From NCBI GenBank assembly GCA_016210745.1, contig JACQTO010000206.1, forward strand, positions 1 to 37,557: DNA of 37,557 bases, read 5' to 3'. This DNA is from Betaproteobacteria bacterium. Lineage in GTDB: Bacteria > Pseudomonadota > Gammaproteobacteria > Burkholderiales > SG8-39. A program made the translations under genes and the position numbers. The notes under the pieces are model-generated. The model did not search any database. It was not told the origin of the DNA and saw nothing but the letters and a program-made list of their open reading frames with translations. Shown in pieces: positions 26,051-36,887 of the stretch (position 1 is the first letter of the stretch; the number at the start of each line of letters is the position of its first letter).

Positions 26051-26287
26051 TTATGCCGGGTATTGCTCGAGCATCAGGCTTTCCACAGGGCAGCCCATCG
26101 CTTTTGCCATCGAGTCCATCGATTCATCGCTCACAGCCACCGCCTGGAAATCGGCGCCGGCGCCCTTGCTCTCGATAAAAGCCTTGGCATCGGCTTCGGA
26201 GGGCCACACGACGACCGGGTCTGGGGATATGCCTGAAACCTGGCAGCAGATCGGCACGCCGTCCGACTTGTACACGATCGCGAACAT
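26051..26287 (-). CDS. Small protein of unknown function
   Basis: 78 residues if started at the ATG at 26287, which has AAGGAG 7 bp upstream on the minus strand; the longer frame from 26353 lacks such support. The protein is acidic, has no TM helix or signal peptide, and begins MFAIVYKSDGVPICCQVSG. The middle WPSEADAKAFIESKGAG looks like an alpha/beta fold segment. Two adjacent cysteines at residues ~15-16 and one near residue 66 could bind metal, but that is conjecture. I do not recognise a family. It is flanked downstream by repeat copy B and upstream by an attenuator-like hairpin set. Confidence 0.75.
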   Translation of the reverse strand: MFAIVYKSDGVPICCQVSGISPDPVVVWPSEADAKAFIESKGAGADFQAVAVSDESMDSMAKAMGCPVESLMLEQYPA

Positions 26288-26404
26288 GCTCACGCTCCTT
26301 GCAAGGACCGACCGGCAGGGGCCGCGCGCCCTTGCGGCGTCTTGATTCGGCACGATTACCCTCCGGCGCGTACTACTTTAACCCATGTTCCGCGAAGCAT
26401 CCAC

Positions 26405-26470
26405 CTGCGGCGTTACACGCGGACCAAAAAAACCCCGGCGCAACCGGGTGGAACCCGGGTAACGCCGCAG
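26405..26470 (-). promoter_or_regulatory. Attenuator-like leader structure upstream of the small minus-strand gene
   Basis: On the minus strand an outer 11-bp inverted repeat (CTGCGGCGTTA / TAACGCCGCAG, 26460-26470 with 26405-26415) encloses three segments: CCGGGT (26453-26458), ACCCGG (26444-26449) and CCGGGG followed by seven T (26427-26439). Segment 2 can pair with 1 or with 3. The 2:3 hairpin ends in a T-run and so looks like an intrinsic terminator. The whole lies about 120-180 bp before the ATG at 26287. The rest of 26354-26622 shows no gene. Confidence 0.45.
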
Positions 26471-26622
26471 TTCGAGGCGCTCAGGGCCGCCGTAGCGACG
26501 GCTCGACGGACCTTGCATGTTTCTGCCATTGCGACCACTCGCAAGCGCGGGCTAAACACGTCAATTTTGCGCGAAATCAAGAATCGAAATTGACCGCATG
26601 GGTATGATTTCCAGGGGACCCC

Positions 26623-27009
26623 ATGGAATATTCGCTGCTCAAGAAGATTCACGTAGCCTGCGTCGCCATCAACTGCGTGCTTTTCGTCGGCCGCGGCGTG
26701 TTGATGCTCGCTGAAGCGCCCCTGCTCCGAAATCGGGCCTTGCGCATCGTTCCGCACGTGAATGACACGCTGTTGCTCGCAAGCGCGGTCTGGATGGCGC
26801 TGCTCTCGCGCAGTTACCCGTTTTACGAGGGCTGGCTTACCGCCAAGCTGATCGCATTGCTGGCATATATCGGCCTGGGCACGGTTGCCCTGTCCTATGG
26901 TCGCAGCAAGCGCACGCGCCTCGCGGCCTGGGTCGTAGCGCAGCTCATCTTTGGCTACATCGTGCTTGTCGCACTCACGCACTCGGTCACGCCGATTTCC
27001 CTCGGCTGA
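26623..27009 (+). CDS. SirB2-like membrane protein
   Basis: 128 residues, four TM helices, with AGGGGA 6 bp before the ATG. The pattern LLKKIHVACVAINCVLFVGRGVLM at the N-terminus, RIVPHVNDTLLLASAVWMAL, WLTAKLIALLAYIGLGTVAL and a last helix ending VALTHSVTP matches the SirB2 family, including the conserved histidines (KIHV, VPHVND) and the lysine in TAKLIALL. SirB2 proteins are inner-membrane proteins without an established biochemical role; the histidines suggest haem or metal contact but this is not shown. It is followed by a hemerythrin-type gene 14 bp downstream, so the two probably share a transcript. Confidence 0.85.
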   Translation: MEYSLLKKIHVACVAINCVLFVGRGVLMLAEAPLLRNRALRIVPHVNDTLLLASAVWMALLSRSYPFYEGWLTAKLIALLAYIGLGTVALSYGRSKRTRLAAWVVAQLIFGYIVLVALTHSVTPISLG

Positions 27010-27023
27010 AGTCGACAGATCCC

Positions 27024-27575
27024 ATGGCCCTGCTCACTCTGGACTCACCGAACTTCGACCAGCCGCTGCACCTGATGCATTCGCATCATCTGCGCTCAGA
27101 GCAGCGGGCGGCGCTCCTCGCACGCCTGAACAGCCACCTGCGCGCCAGTGGCTGCAACGGTCAGGCACGCCAGACCGCCAGCCATATCCTGCGCCACTTC
27201 GACGAAACGGCGATTCAGCACCACGAGGATGAGGAAATAGACCTTTTCCCCACCACACTCGGAGCTGTCCCGACACACACGCGCACATCATTGCGGGCGC
27301 TGACCGATCATCTGGCGCAACAGCATTGCGACTTGTCGCGACTGTGGGACGCCGTGCGCTCGCAGCTCATTACCGTGATCGATGGAAAAAGCGACTTGCT
27401 CGACGAAGGATTGTGCAACCGTTTCCACACCATTTGCGTTGCGCACATCGAGCACGAAGAGGGCGAATTGTTGCCCATTGCGCACCGTTGGCTTCCGCAG
27501 TCGAAGCTGGAACTGCTGGGCAAGCGAATGAAAGAGCGGCGAAACGTCGCCGCCTCGCAAGGACATTTGTCTTAG
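27024..27575 (+). CDS. Hemerythrin HHE-domain protein
   Basis: 183 residues, all helical, with hemerythrin/HHE di-iron motifs: an N-terminal histidine cluster HLMHSHHL (~residues 16-22), HFDETAIQHHEDEEIDLFP (H66, H67, E68-E71), a third helix TDHLAQQHCDLSRLW (H96, H101), and HIEHEEGELLP (H141, H144, E145). The order H...HxxxE...H...HxxxE fits a soluble di-iron centre that can bind O2 or NO or store iron. No sensor or effector domain is fused. The ATG at 27024 lacks a clear ribosome-binding site; coupling to the SirB2-like gene 14 bp upstream is likely. Confidence 0.87.
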   Translation: MALLTLDSPNFDQPLHLMHSHHLRSEQRAALLARLNSHLRASGCNGQARQTASHILRHFDETAIQHHEDEEIDLFPTTLGAVPTHTRTSLRALTDHLAQQHCDLSRLWDAVRSQLITVIDGKSDLLDEGLCNRFHTICVAHIEHEEGELLPIAHRWLPQSKLELLGKRMKERRNVAASQGHLS

Positions 27576-28030
27576 CGCCGAAGGCGGCAGACGAAGACAC
27601 GCGCGGGGCGCGTCGCCGATTCAGGCATTCCCGTGGAAACCGAACCCCCTGTGAAGCCACGGCCTCGGGTCGTTGGCGAGCGATCAGGGATTGCGAACCG
27701 GAAAAAAGGAAGGCAGGTCGCTGGGGGATATTGCTTTTCCATCCAGCGCCTGCCATTCACCAGGAGGACGTGCAAGCGGATAATGCGCGCGCTTGCCTCT
27801 CGATTCCGTGACTCAAATCACGAAAAACCGATTCGCAGGCCGCGCGGGAGCATCGCTTTCGGCGCCGACTCCGACCATGCCCGCGCAGGTTCCTCACGGC
27901 AAAACCCATTCATCGCATGCGGGCGCAGAGAACCACGCGAAACGGCAACATGCGGCACGTCTCGCGGCAGGTACGCGTGCCCTCGGAAACACCGCAGTGA
28001 CACATGGCGCAGGATACAAGCCATTCGATT
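27576..28030. other. 455-bp gap between the hemerythrin gene and tRNA-Leu
   Basis: No convincing gene. An open frame runs from 27633 into queA, but this part has no family resemblance and crosses the tRNA gene. Items seen are AGGAGG at 27762 followed by GTG (27770) and a 13-codon open frame ending at 27811, and a CRP/FNR-like palindrome CGTGA-N6-TCACG (27807-27822). Neither is tied to a promoter I can define. Confidence 0.4.
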
Positions 28031-28117
28031 TGGTGCCGGCGGTCAGAATCGAACTGACATGCCCTTGCGAGCGGCAGATTTTGAGTCTGCTGCGTCTACC
28101 AATTTCGCCACGCCGGC
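28031..28117 (-). tRNA. tRNA-Leu (anticodon CAA)
   Basis: 87 nt with encoded CCA. The acceptor stem is GCCGGCG / CGCCGGC, the D-arm contains AAATTGGTAGACGC, and the anticodon stem GCAGA / TCTGC carries loop CTCAAAA, giving anticodon CAA (reads UUG). A long class II variable arm (CGCTCGCAAGGGCA region) and T-loop TTCGATT with stem GTCAG/CTGAC follow. The long variable arm and G-rich D-loop are as expected for leucine. It is transcribed away from queA. Confidence 0.96.
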
Positions 28118-28123
28118 ACACCG

Positions 28124-28153
28124 TTGCAGCTTTTTAAGGGCGCCGATTATACA
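28124..28153. promoter_or_regulatory. Overlapping divergent promoters for tRNA-Leu and queA
   Basis: Minus strand: a perfect TATAAT (28146-28151) lies ~28 bp before the tRNA 5' end; its -35 is poor. Plus strand: TTGCAG (28124-28129), 18 bp, TATACA (28148-28153). The two -10 boxes share four bases, so the polymerases would exclude each other. The plus-strand start would be only a few bases before the queA GTG, implying a nearly leaderless mRNA. Confidence 0.4.
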
Positions 28154-28163
28154 CTTCGTCCCC

Positions 28164-30304
<2,141 letters not shown>

Positions 30305-30361
30305 ATTTCGGACCTTGAATGGTACAATTTGAGGTTCGACAATCCGGTCTTGGAGGCGTTA

Positions 30362-30682
30362 GTGATCATTTCCCCTGCTTTTGCCCAGGCCGCCGGCGCG
30401 GGCGATCCTGGCTGGACCGGGCTGCTGCCGATCGTCTTGATGTTCGTGCTGCTGTACTTCATGCTGATTCGACCACAGATGAAGCGCGCCAAGGAACACA
30501 AGTCGATGACCGAGTCGCTGCAGAAAGGCGACGAGGTGGTCACCTCGGGCGGGGTGCTCGGCAGGATTACCAAGATAAGCGATGCCTACATCTCGATCGA
30601 AATCGCGCCGCAGGTCGAGATCAACGTACAGCGCTCGGCGATTCAAACGCTGCTGCCCAAGGGAACGATCAAGTCCATTTAG
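30362..30682 (+). CDS. yajC: Sec translocon accessory protein YajC
   Basis: 106 residues from GTG 30362, supported by TTGGAGG 10 bp upstream; the frame also extends to 30329 but without such a site. One TM helix (LLPIVLMFVLLYFMLIRPQ, ~residues 23-41) is followed by the family motif RPQMKRAKEHKSM and the KGDEVVTSGGVLGRITKI beta region, ending with LLPKGTIKSI. YajC associates with SecDF and YidC at the inner membrane. It is separated from secD by a 103-bp spacer with GAGGAGT repeats, so expression of secDF may be modulated separately. Confidence 0.95.
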   Translation: MIISPAFAQAAGAGDPGWTGLLPIVLMFVLLYFMLIRPQMKRAKEHKSMTESLQKGDEVVTSGGVLGRITKISDAYISIEIAPQVEINVQRSAIQTLLPKGTIKSI

Positions 30683-30696
30683 GCGAGGAGCAAGGA

Positions 30697-30778
30697 GTGA
30701 GGAGTGAGGAGAAAACCCCGCCGATCGCTTTCGAATCCCTCGCTTCTCACACCTTACTCCGCACACCTCACTCCTCAC
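30697..30778. repeat. Inverted GTGAGGAGTGAGG repeat in the yajC-secD spacer
   Basis: Arms 30697-30709 and 30766-30778 are exact reverse complements (13 bp) with a 56-nt loop. The left arm continues a direct GGAGTGA tandem. The right arm ends 7 bp before the secD ATG, which has no clear Shine-Dalgarno of its own; pairing would put a hairpin against the start codon. Confidence 0.6.
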
Positions 30779-30785
30779 GCATTCC

Positions 30786-32645
30786 ATGAACCGCTATCCG
30801 CTCTGGACCTACATCACCGTCGCGATCGTCCTTGTCCTCGGACTGCTGTACACGCTGCCCAACTTTTACGGCGAGGTTCCAGCGGTGCAGGTGTCCTCGG
30901 CGCGTCCAACGGTCAAGGTCGACAACGCCGTGCTCGCCAAGGTCGAGGATGCCCTGAAGCGCTCCGGAGTCCAGTCCACCGGTGTATTCCAGGATCTGAA
31001 CAGCATCAGGGTGCGTCTAGCCGACACCGACACCCAGTTGAAGGCGAAGGACATCATCAGCCAAGCGCTCAACCCCAACCCGCAAGACCCCTCCTACACC
31101 GTCGCCCTCAACCTGCTGTCCGCGTCGCCGACATGGCTCACCGCCATTCACGCCTTGCCGATGTATCTGGGGCTCGACCTGCGCGGGGGCGTCCACTTCC
31201 TGCTGCAGGTGGACATGAAGGCAGCCCTGACCAAGCGCGTGGACTCGCTTGCCGGCGATGTGCGATCGCAACTGCGCGACAAGAATATCCGCCATGCCGG
31301 CATCACCCGCGAGGGCAACTCGGTAGTGATTAAGTTTCGCGACACCGAGACCCGCGTCAAGGCGCGTAAAGTAATCGAGGACAATCTGGTCGATCTGGAA
31401 CTTGTCGACAGCGGCGAGGGCCCCGAGCCGCAACTCACCGCAACCATCCGCCCCACGGCGCAGAAGCGCACGCAGGAATTCGCGCTGAAGCAGAACATCC
31501 AGACACTGCATAACCGCATCAACGAGTTGGGGGTTGCCGAACCGATCATCCAGCAGCAGGGTGCCGACCGCGTCGTAGTGCAGCTCCCCGGGGTGCAGGA
31601 CACCGCGAAGGCCAAAGAAATCCTCGGCCGCACGGCGACTCTCGAGATTCGCATGGTGGACGAGGAAAACATGTCCCCTTCGGCGCTCGCGGCAGCGGCC
31701 CAGGGACAGGTGCCCTTCGGCTCGGAGTACTACGTCGAGCGCAATGGCGCACCCCTTATCGTGAAAAAGCAGGTGGTGCTCACCGGCGATCGCCTCACCG
31801 ACGCGCAACCCGGCTTCGACAATCAGACGCAAGAGCCGGCGGTGCATTTGACGCTGGATGCCGCCGGTGCACGCATTTTCAGGGATTACACGCGCGAAAA
31901 CGTCGGCAAGCGCATGGCGATTCTGCTCTTTGAGCGCGGCAAGGGCGAGGTCGTCACGGCCCCGGTGATCCGCAGCGAAATCGGCGGTGGGCGGGTGCAG
32001 ATCAGCGGGCGCATGACCACGACGGAGGCGAACGACACGGCGCTGCTGCTGCGCGCGGGGTCGCTCGCCGCTCCGATGGAGATCATCGAGGAACGCACCG
32101 TCGGGCCATCGCTCGGCGCGGAGAACATCAAGAAGGGCTTCAACGCGACGCTCTACGGGTTTGCCGCGATATCGGTTTTCATGATCGTCTACTACGTGGT
32201 GTTCGGGGTGTTTTCGGTGGTGGCGCTTTCCGCCAACCTGCTGCTGCTGCTCGCCATGCTCTCGCTGCTCCAGGCAACGCTCACCCTGCCGGGCATCGCG
32301 GCCATTGCGCTCACCTTGGGCATGGCGATCGACGCCAACGTGCTCATCAATGAGCGCATCCGCGAGGAACTGCGCGGGGGCTCGACGCCTCAGGCGGCCA
32401 TTCACGCCGGTTACGAGCGTGCCTTCGGCACCATCATCGACTCGAACATCACCTCGCTGATCGCGGGTCTGGCACTGCTCATATTCGGCTCCGGTCCGGT
32501 GCGCGGCTTCGCCGTCGTGCACGTCCTGGGTATCTTCACTTCGATCTTCTCTTCGGTGGTGGTAAGCCGCGCCCTGGCCAACCTGACCTACGGCACGCGC
32601 CGCCGGCTGGAGCGCCTTGCGATCGGAAACACGTCGTGGAAATGA
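30786..32645 (+). CDS. secD: Protein translocase subunit SecD
   Basis: 619 residues, typical for SecD. With SecF it uses the proton gradient to complete export of preproteins on the periplasmic side. TM1 is ~residues 8-27 (TYITVAIVLVLGLLYTLPNF); the large periplasmic domain includes LDLRGGVHFLLQVD near residue 135 and ELGVAEPIIQQQGADRVVVQLPG. The C-terminal membrane half contains SLGAENIKKGFNATLYGF, LTLGMAIDANVLINERIREEL, and GTIIDSNITSLIAGLALLIFG, the SecD/RND motor motifs. The start ATG is set by the family N-terminus. It is followed after 45 bp by secF, with a short hairpin between. Confidence 0.96.
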   Translation: MNRYPLWTYITVAIVLVLGLLYTLPNFYGEVPAVQVSSARPTVKVDNAVLAKVEDALKRSGVQSTGVFQDLNSIRVRLADTDTQLKAKDIISQALNPNPQDPSYTVALNLLSASPTWLTAIHALPMYLGLDLRGGVHFLLQVDMKAALTKRVDSLAGDVRSQLRDKNIRHAGITREGNSVVIKFRDTETRVKARKVIEDNLVDLELVDSGEGPEPQLTATIRPTAQKRTQEFALKQNIQTLHNRINELGVAEPIIQQQGADRVVVQLPGVQDTAKAKEILGRTATLEIRMVDEENMSPSALAAAAQGQVPFGSEYYVERNGAPLIVKKQVVLTGDRLTDAQPGFDNQTQEPAVHLTLDAAGARIFRDYTRENVGKRMAILLFERGKGEVVTAPVIRSEIGGGRVQISGRMTTTEANDTALLLRAGSLAAPMEIIEERTVGPSLGAENIKKGFNATLYGFAAISVFMIVYYVVFGVFSVVALSANLLLLLAMLSLLQATLTLPGIAAIALTLGMAIDANVLINERIREELRGGSTPQAAIHAGYERAFGTIIDSNITSLIAGLALLIFGSGPVRGFAVVHVLGIFTSIFSSVVVSRALANLTYGTRRRLERLAIGNTSWK

Positions 32646-32650
32646 CAAAG

Positions 32651-32673
32651 GTGAGGAGTAAGCCACTCCCCAC
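32651..32673 (+). repeat. Hairpin with GTGAGGAGT arm between secD and secF
   Basis: GTGAGGAGT (32651-32659) and ACTCCCCAC (32665-32673) pair over eight of nine positions around a 5-nt loop. The left arm repeats the motif found before secD, so similar elements flank secD. The secF ribosome-binding site CGGAG follows at ~32680. Confidence 0.5.
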
Positions 32674-32690
32674 GACTACGGAGAATTAAC

Positions 32691-33623
32691 ATGGAGTTCT
32701 TCAAGATCCGCCGCGACATCCCGTTCATGCGCCATGCCCTGGCGTTCAACGTGATATCGCTTGTCACTTTCCTGCTGGCGGTGGGCTTTCTGGCGGCGCG
32801 CGGATTGAATTTCTCGATCGAATTCACCGGCGGCACCGTAATCGAGGTCAAATACGACAATGCCGCCGACGTCGAGCGCATCAGGAAAACGCTGGAGGCG
32901 AAGGGTTACAACGACTTTTCCGTGCAGAATTTCGGCTCCTCGCGCGACGTGCTGGTGCGCATGCCGCTCAAGCCGGGCCAGAACAGCGCCGAATTGTCGC
33001 GCTCGGTGATGGAATCGCTCACGGCCGAGGACGCCTCGGCCAAGCTGCAGCGGGTGGAATTCGTCGGGCCGCAGGTCGGCCGCGAACTGGCGGAGAACGG
33101 CGCGCTCGCGCTTCTGGTCACTTCGCTTGGCATCGTCATCTATCTGGCATTCCGGTTCGAGTGGAAATTCGGCGTGGCGGCGATCATCGCCAATCTGCAC
33201 GACGTGATCATCATCCTGGGCTTCTTTGCCTTTTTCCAGTGGGAATTTTCGCTGCCGGTGCTCGCGGCAATCCTCGCCATCCTCGGCTATTCGGTCAACG
33301 AGTCAGTCGTCGTGGCCGACCGGATCCGCGAGAATTTCCGCAAAATGAGAAGGGCCTCGGTCACCGAGATCATCGACAACGCCATCACCCGCACCATGTC
33401 GCGCACTATCATCACCCACGGCAGCACCCAGGCAGCGGTGCTGGCGATGCTGCTGTTCGGCGGGGCGGCGCTGCACTATTTCGCCGTCGCACTCACCATC
33501 GGCATTCTGTTCGGCATCTACTCGTCGGTCCTCGTCATGGCGCCGCTGGTGCGCTGGCTCGGAGTCAGGCGCGAGGACCTGGTCAAGCCGGTCAAGGAAC
33601 GCAAGGACGAGGCGGTTGTCTAG
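32691..33623 (+). CDS. secF: Protein translocase subunit SecF
   Basis: 310 residues with six TM helices. The N-terminal helix (FNVISLVTFLLAVGFLAARG) is followed by SIEFTGGTVIEV, the periplasmic domain start. The C-terminal membrane block has VGRELAENGALALLVTSLGIVIYLAFRFEWKF, ILGYSVNESVVVADRIRENF and MSRTIITHGSTQAAVLAMLLFGG. The motif usually reads NDTVVVxDRIREN; here it is NESVVVADRIREN, a conservative change seen as normal in this group. ATG 32691 has CGGAG upstream. Its protein partner is SecD. After it come two terminator-like hairpins in a 60-bp tandem repeat. Confidence 0.96.
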   Translation: MEFFKIRRDIPFMRHALAFNVISLVTFLLAVGFLAARGLNFSIEFTGGTVIEVKYDNAADVERIRKTLEAKGYNDFSVQNFGSSRDVLVRMPLKPGQNSAELSRSVMESLTAEDASAKLQRVEFVGPQVGRELAENGALALLVTSLGIVIYLAFRFEWKFGVAAIIANLHDVIIILGFFAFFQWEFSLPVLAAILAILGYSVNESVVVADRIRENFRKMRRASVTEIIDNAITRTMSRTIITHGSTQAAVLAMLLFGGAALHYFAVALTIGILFGIYSSVLVMAPLVRWLGVRREDLVKPVKERKDEAVV

Positions 33624-33669
33624 GAATTGAACTATATTTGATATGGTTCGGTAGCTTTGTTGCTGGAGG

Positions 33670-33784
33670 GGGGGAATAAAGCGGCCCCTTGGGCTGTTTT
33701 ATCATCTGTGCAGTAAATGCGATGTGGTGGCGGGAATAAAGCGGCCCCTTGGGCTGTTTTATCGTCCGTGCGGCGAGTGCGGTG
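33670..33784 (+). repeat. Two-copy 60-bp tandem repeat with terminator-like hairpins
   Basis: A 32-bp core starting GGGAATAAAGCGGCCCCTTG is identical at 33672-33703 and 33732-33763, exactly 60 bp apart; the flanking ~20 bp is similar but diverged. Each core folds as AAAGCGGCCC / GGGCTGTTTT (10-bp stem with two G-U pairs, loop CTT), ending in TTTT, so each could be an intrinsic terminator. They follow secF by ~48 bp and precede the cytochrome c' gene by ~45 bp. The rest of 33624-33826 shows no gene. Confidence 0.7.
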
Positions 33785-33826
33785 AGCATCTCGCCGGCAT
33801 CAACCCTACTTTTTCCGGAGATCCAG

Positions 33827-34288
33827 ATGAACAAGAAACTTCTTGCGGCGGGCTTGGCGCTGGCACTCGGCGCCGGTTATACACTCAGCGCGGTTGCGCA
33901 GGCAAAACCTGAGGTCCTGGTAAAACAGCGCCAAGCGGCGATGACATTGACGGGCAAGTATTTCGGTCCCCTGAGCCAAATGGCCCAGGGCAAGATGCCC
34001 TATAACGGGAAAATTGTCGCCCGCAACGCGGAATTCCTCACTGTACTGAGCCAGATGCCCTGGGACGGGTTCAGCCCCGCCACCGCGGACATCAAGAGCG
34101 CTGCGCTGCCGGCGGTCTACAAGGACGCGGCCAAGTTCAAGGCGGCTCAGGAATTGTTGCAGACGAATGTCGGCAAGCTTGCCGCTGCAACCAAGGGCGG
34201 CAACGAAGGCGCCATAAAGGCGGCGATCGGCGACGTCGGCAAGTCCTGCGGCAACTGCCACGATAACTTCCGCGAGAAGAAGCAGTAG
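33827..34288 (+). CDS. Cytochrome c' (class II c-type cytochrome)
   Basis: 153 residues from ATG 33827 with CCGGAG upstream; a longer frame from 33749 would begin inside the tandem repeat. A signal peptide of ~26 residues ends in SAVAQA, so the mature protein starts near KPEVLV. The rest is helical with a single haem site CGNCH (C141, C144, H145) close to the C-terminus, the hallmark of cytochrome c'. The N-terminal helix begins VLVKQRQAAMTLTGKYF, as is usual. These periplasmic proteins bind NO and CO and may protect against NO. A strong terminator follows. Confidence 0.94.
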   Translation: MNKKLLAAGLALALGAGYTLSAVAQAKPEVLVKQRQAAMTLTGKYFGPLSQMAQGKMPYNGKIVARNAEFLTVLSQMPWDGFSPATADIKSAALPAVYKDAAKFKAAQELLQTNVGKLAAATKGGNEGAIKAAIGDVGKSCGNCHDNFREKKQ

Positions 34289-34308
34289 AGGGCCCAGTAG
34301 CCCGACCG

Positions 34309-34336
34309 AGCCCCGCTTCGGCGGGGCTTTGCTTTT
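34309..34336 (+). terminator. Rho-independent terminator of cytochrome c'
   Basis: Stem AGCCCCGC / GCGGGGCT (34309-34316 with 34321-34328) with a TTCG tetraloop, then TTGCTTTT. It lies 20 bp after the stop at 34288. Confidence 0.9.
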
Positions 34337-34448
34337 CCGGAGCGGCGCACAAGCCACTCCCTGGCTTGCGCGACACCCGGCCTGCGCGTCGCTTGCCTGG
34401 GGATGCCCTAGAATTCACACTGTTCAAGACCAATGGATAAGGCAAGCC

Positions 34449-35345
34449 ATGCGGGGAGCCCGGCAACGGATCGTATGCAGGAATACGGTGGAACTGCCGG
34501 CTATCGTGGCGGCTCTGGTGCTTGGCGCAGCAATTGGCACTGCTTGCGCTCAAGGTAACGCGAGGAACGGGGAATACCTCGCCAAGGCCGGGGGCTGCCT
34601 TGGCTGCCACACGCAGGACCGGAAGGACGCCGTCGCCTTTGCAGGCGGCCGCGCGCTCAAGACTCCGTTCGGAACTTTCTTCGGCCCGAACATCACGCCG
34701 CACCCGCAGGCCGGTTTGGGACGCTGGACCGAGGCCGATTTCCTGCGCGCCATGCGCCTGGGGGTGCGCCCCGACGGCGCTCATTACTATCCGGCGTTCC
34801 CGTACCCATCGTTTACGCGCATCACCGATAGCGACCTCCGCGATCTCTGGGCCTTCCTGCGAACGCTTCCGCCGAACAGCCGGCCTAATCAGCCGCATGA
34901 GCTGCGCTTTCCGTTCAACTGGCGCTATCTCGTCCTCGGGTGGAAATGGCTGTTCTTCACCCCCGGTCCGTTCACGAGCGACAAAGGGCGCACGCCGCTT
35001 GTCAATCGCGGCGCTTATCTGGTCGAGGCATTGGGCCACTGCGGCGAGTGCCATACGGCACGAAACTTTCTCGGCGGCCCGAAACGCGACCGGCATCTGG
35101 CCGGCACAAGGAAAGGTCCCGAAGGCAAAAGCGTACCCAACCTGACCCCGACCAGACTGAAAAAATGGAACGACGCGGAGCTGAAGGAATTCCTCGAGAC
35201 TGGTCTCGATCCCGAGGGCGATGTCGTCGGCGAAACGATGGGCGAGGTCATCCGCAACAGTACCGGTAAGCTCACCCCCGAGGACCTTGCCGCGCTGATC
35301 GCTTACCTGCGCGCCCTGCCGGCGCTGGCTGACGAACCGAAATAG
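34449..35345 (+). CDS. Diheme c-type cytochrome
   Basis: 298 residues from ATG 34449; the longer frame from 34329 would begin in the terminator. An N-terminal hydrophobic signal (~residues 16-34, ending GTACA) targets the periplasm. Two haem motifs are seen, GCLGCH (C50, C53, H54) and HCGECH (C198, C201, H202), each starting a cytochrome c domain. The segments LKTPFGTFFGPNITPHP, RPDGAHYYPAFPYPSFTRITD and LRDLWAFLRTLPP match cytochrome subunits of membrane-bound alcohol, aldehyde or gluconate dehydrogenases and thiosulfate-type electron carriers. No dehydrogenase gene is adjacent, so its redox partner is unknown. A third haem motif, common in the alcohol dehydrogenase subunit, is absent. Confidence 0.9.
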   Translation: MRGARQRIVCRNTVELPAIVAALVLGAAIGTACAQGNARNGEYLAKAGGCLGCHTQDRKDAVAFAGGRALKTPFGTFFGPNITPHPQAGLGRWTEADFLRAMRLGVRPDGAHYYPAFPYPSFTRITDSDLRDLWAFLRTLPPNSRPNQPHELRFPFNWRYLVLGWKWLFFTPGPFTSDKGRTPLVNRGAYLVEALGHCGECHTARNFLGGPKRDRHLAGTRKGPEGKSVPNLTPTRLKKWNDAELKEFLETGLDPEGDVVGETMGEVIRNSTGKLTPEDLAALIAYLRALPALADEPK

Positions 35346-35465
35346 TGGATGGCGGACGCGCCGGCGACCGCCGAACCTTGAGATGATGGAACCCTCGCAG
35401 TCGTCGGGCTGCCGGCATCGTTACCCGGCGGCGACGCCCACGCCGCGGCCCTCCGCGCTTCCCTC

Positions 35466-36851
<1,386 letters not shown>

Positions 36852-36887
36852 TTAACGGCATATCTTAACATGTGGTGAAATTGCCCC

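Noticed and set aside
27633..28163. Long N-terminal extension of queA
   Set aside because: The extension crosses the tRNA-Leu gene on the other strand and has no resemblance to QueA; the conserved N-terminus begins near 28164.
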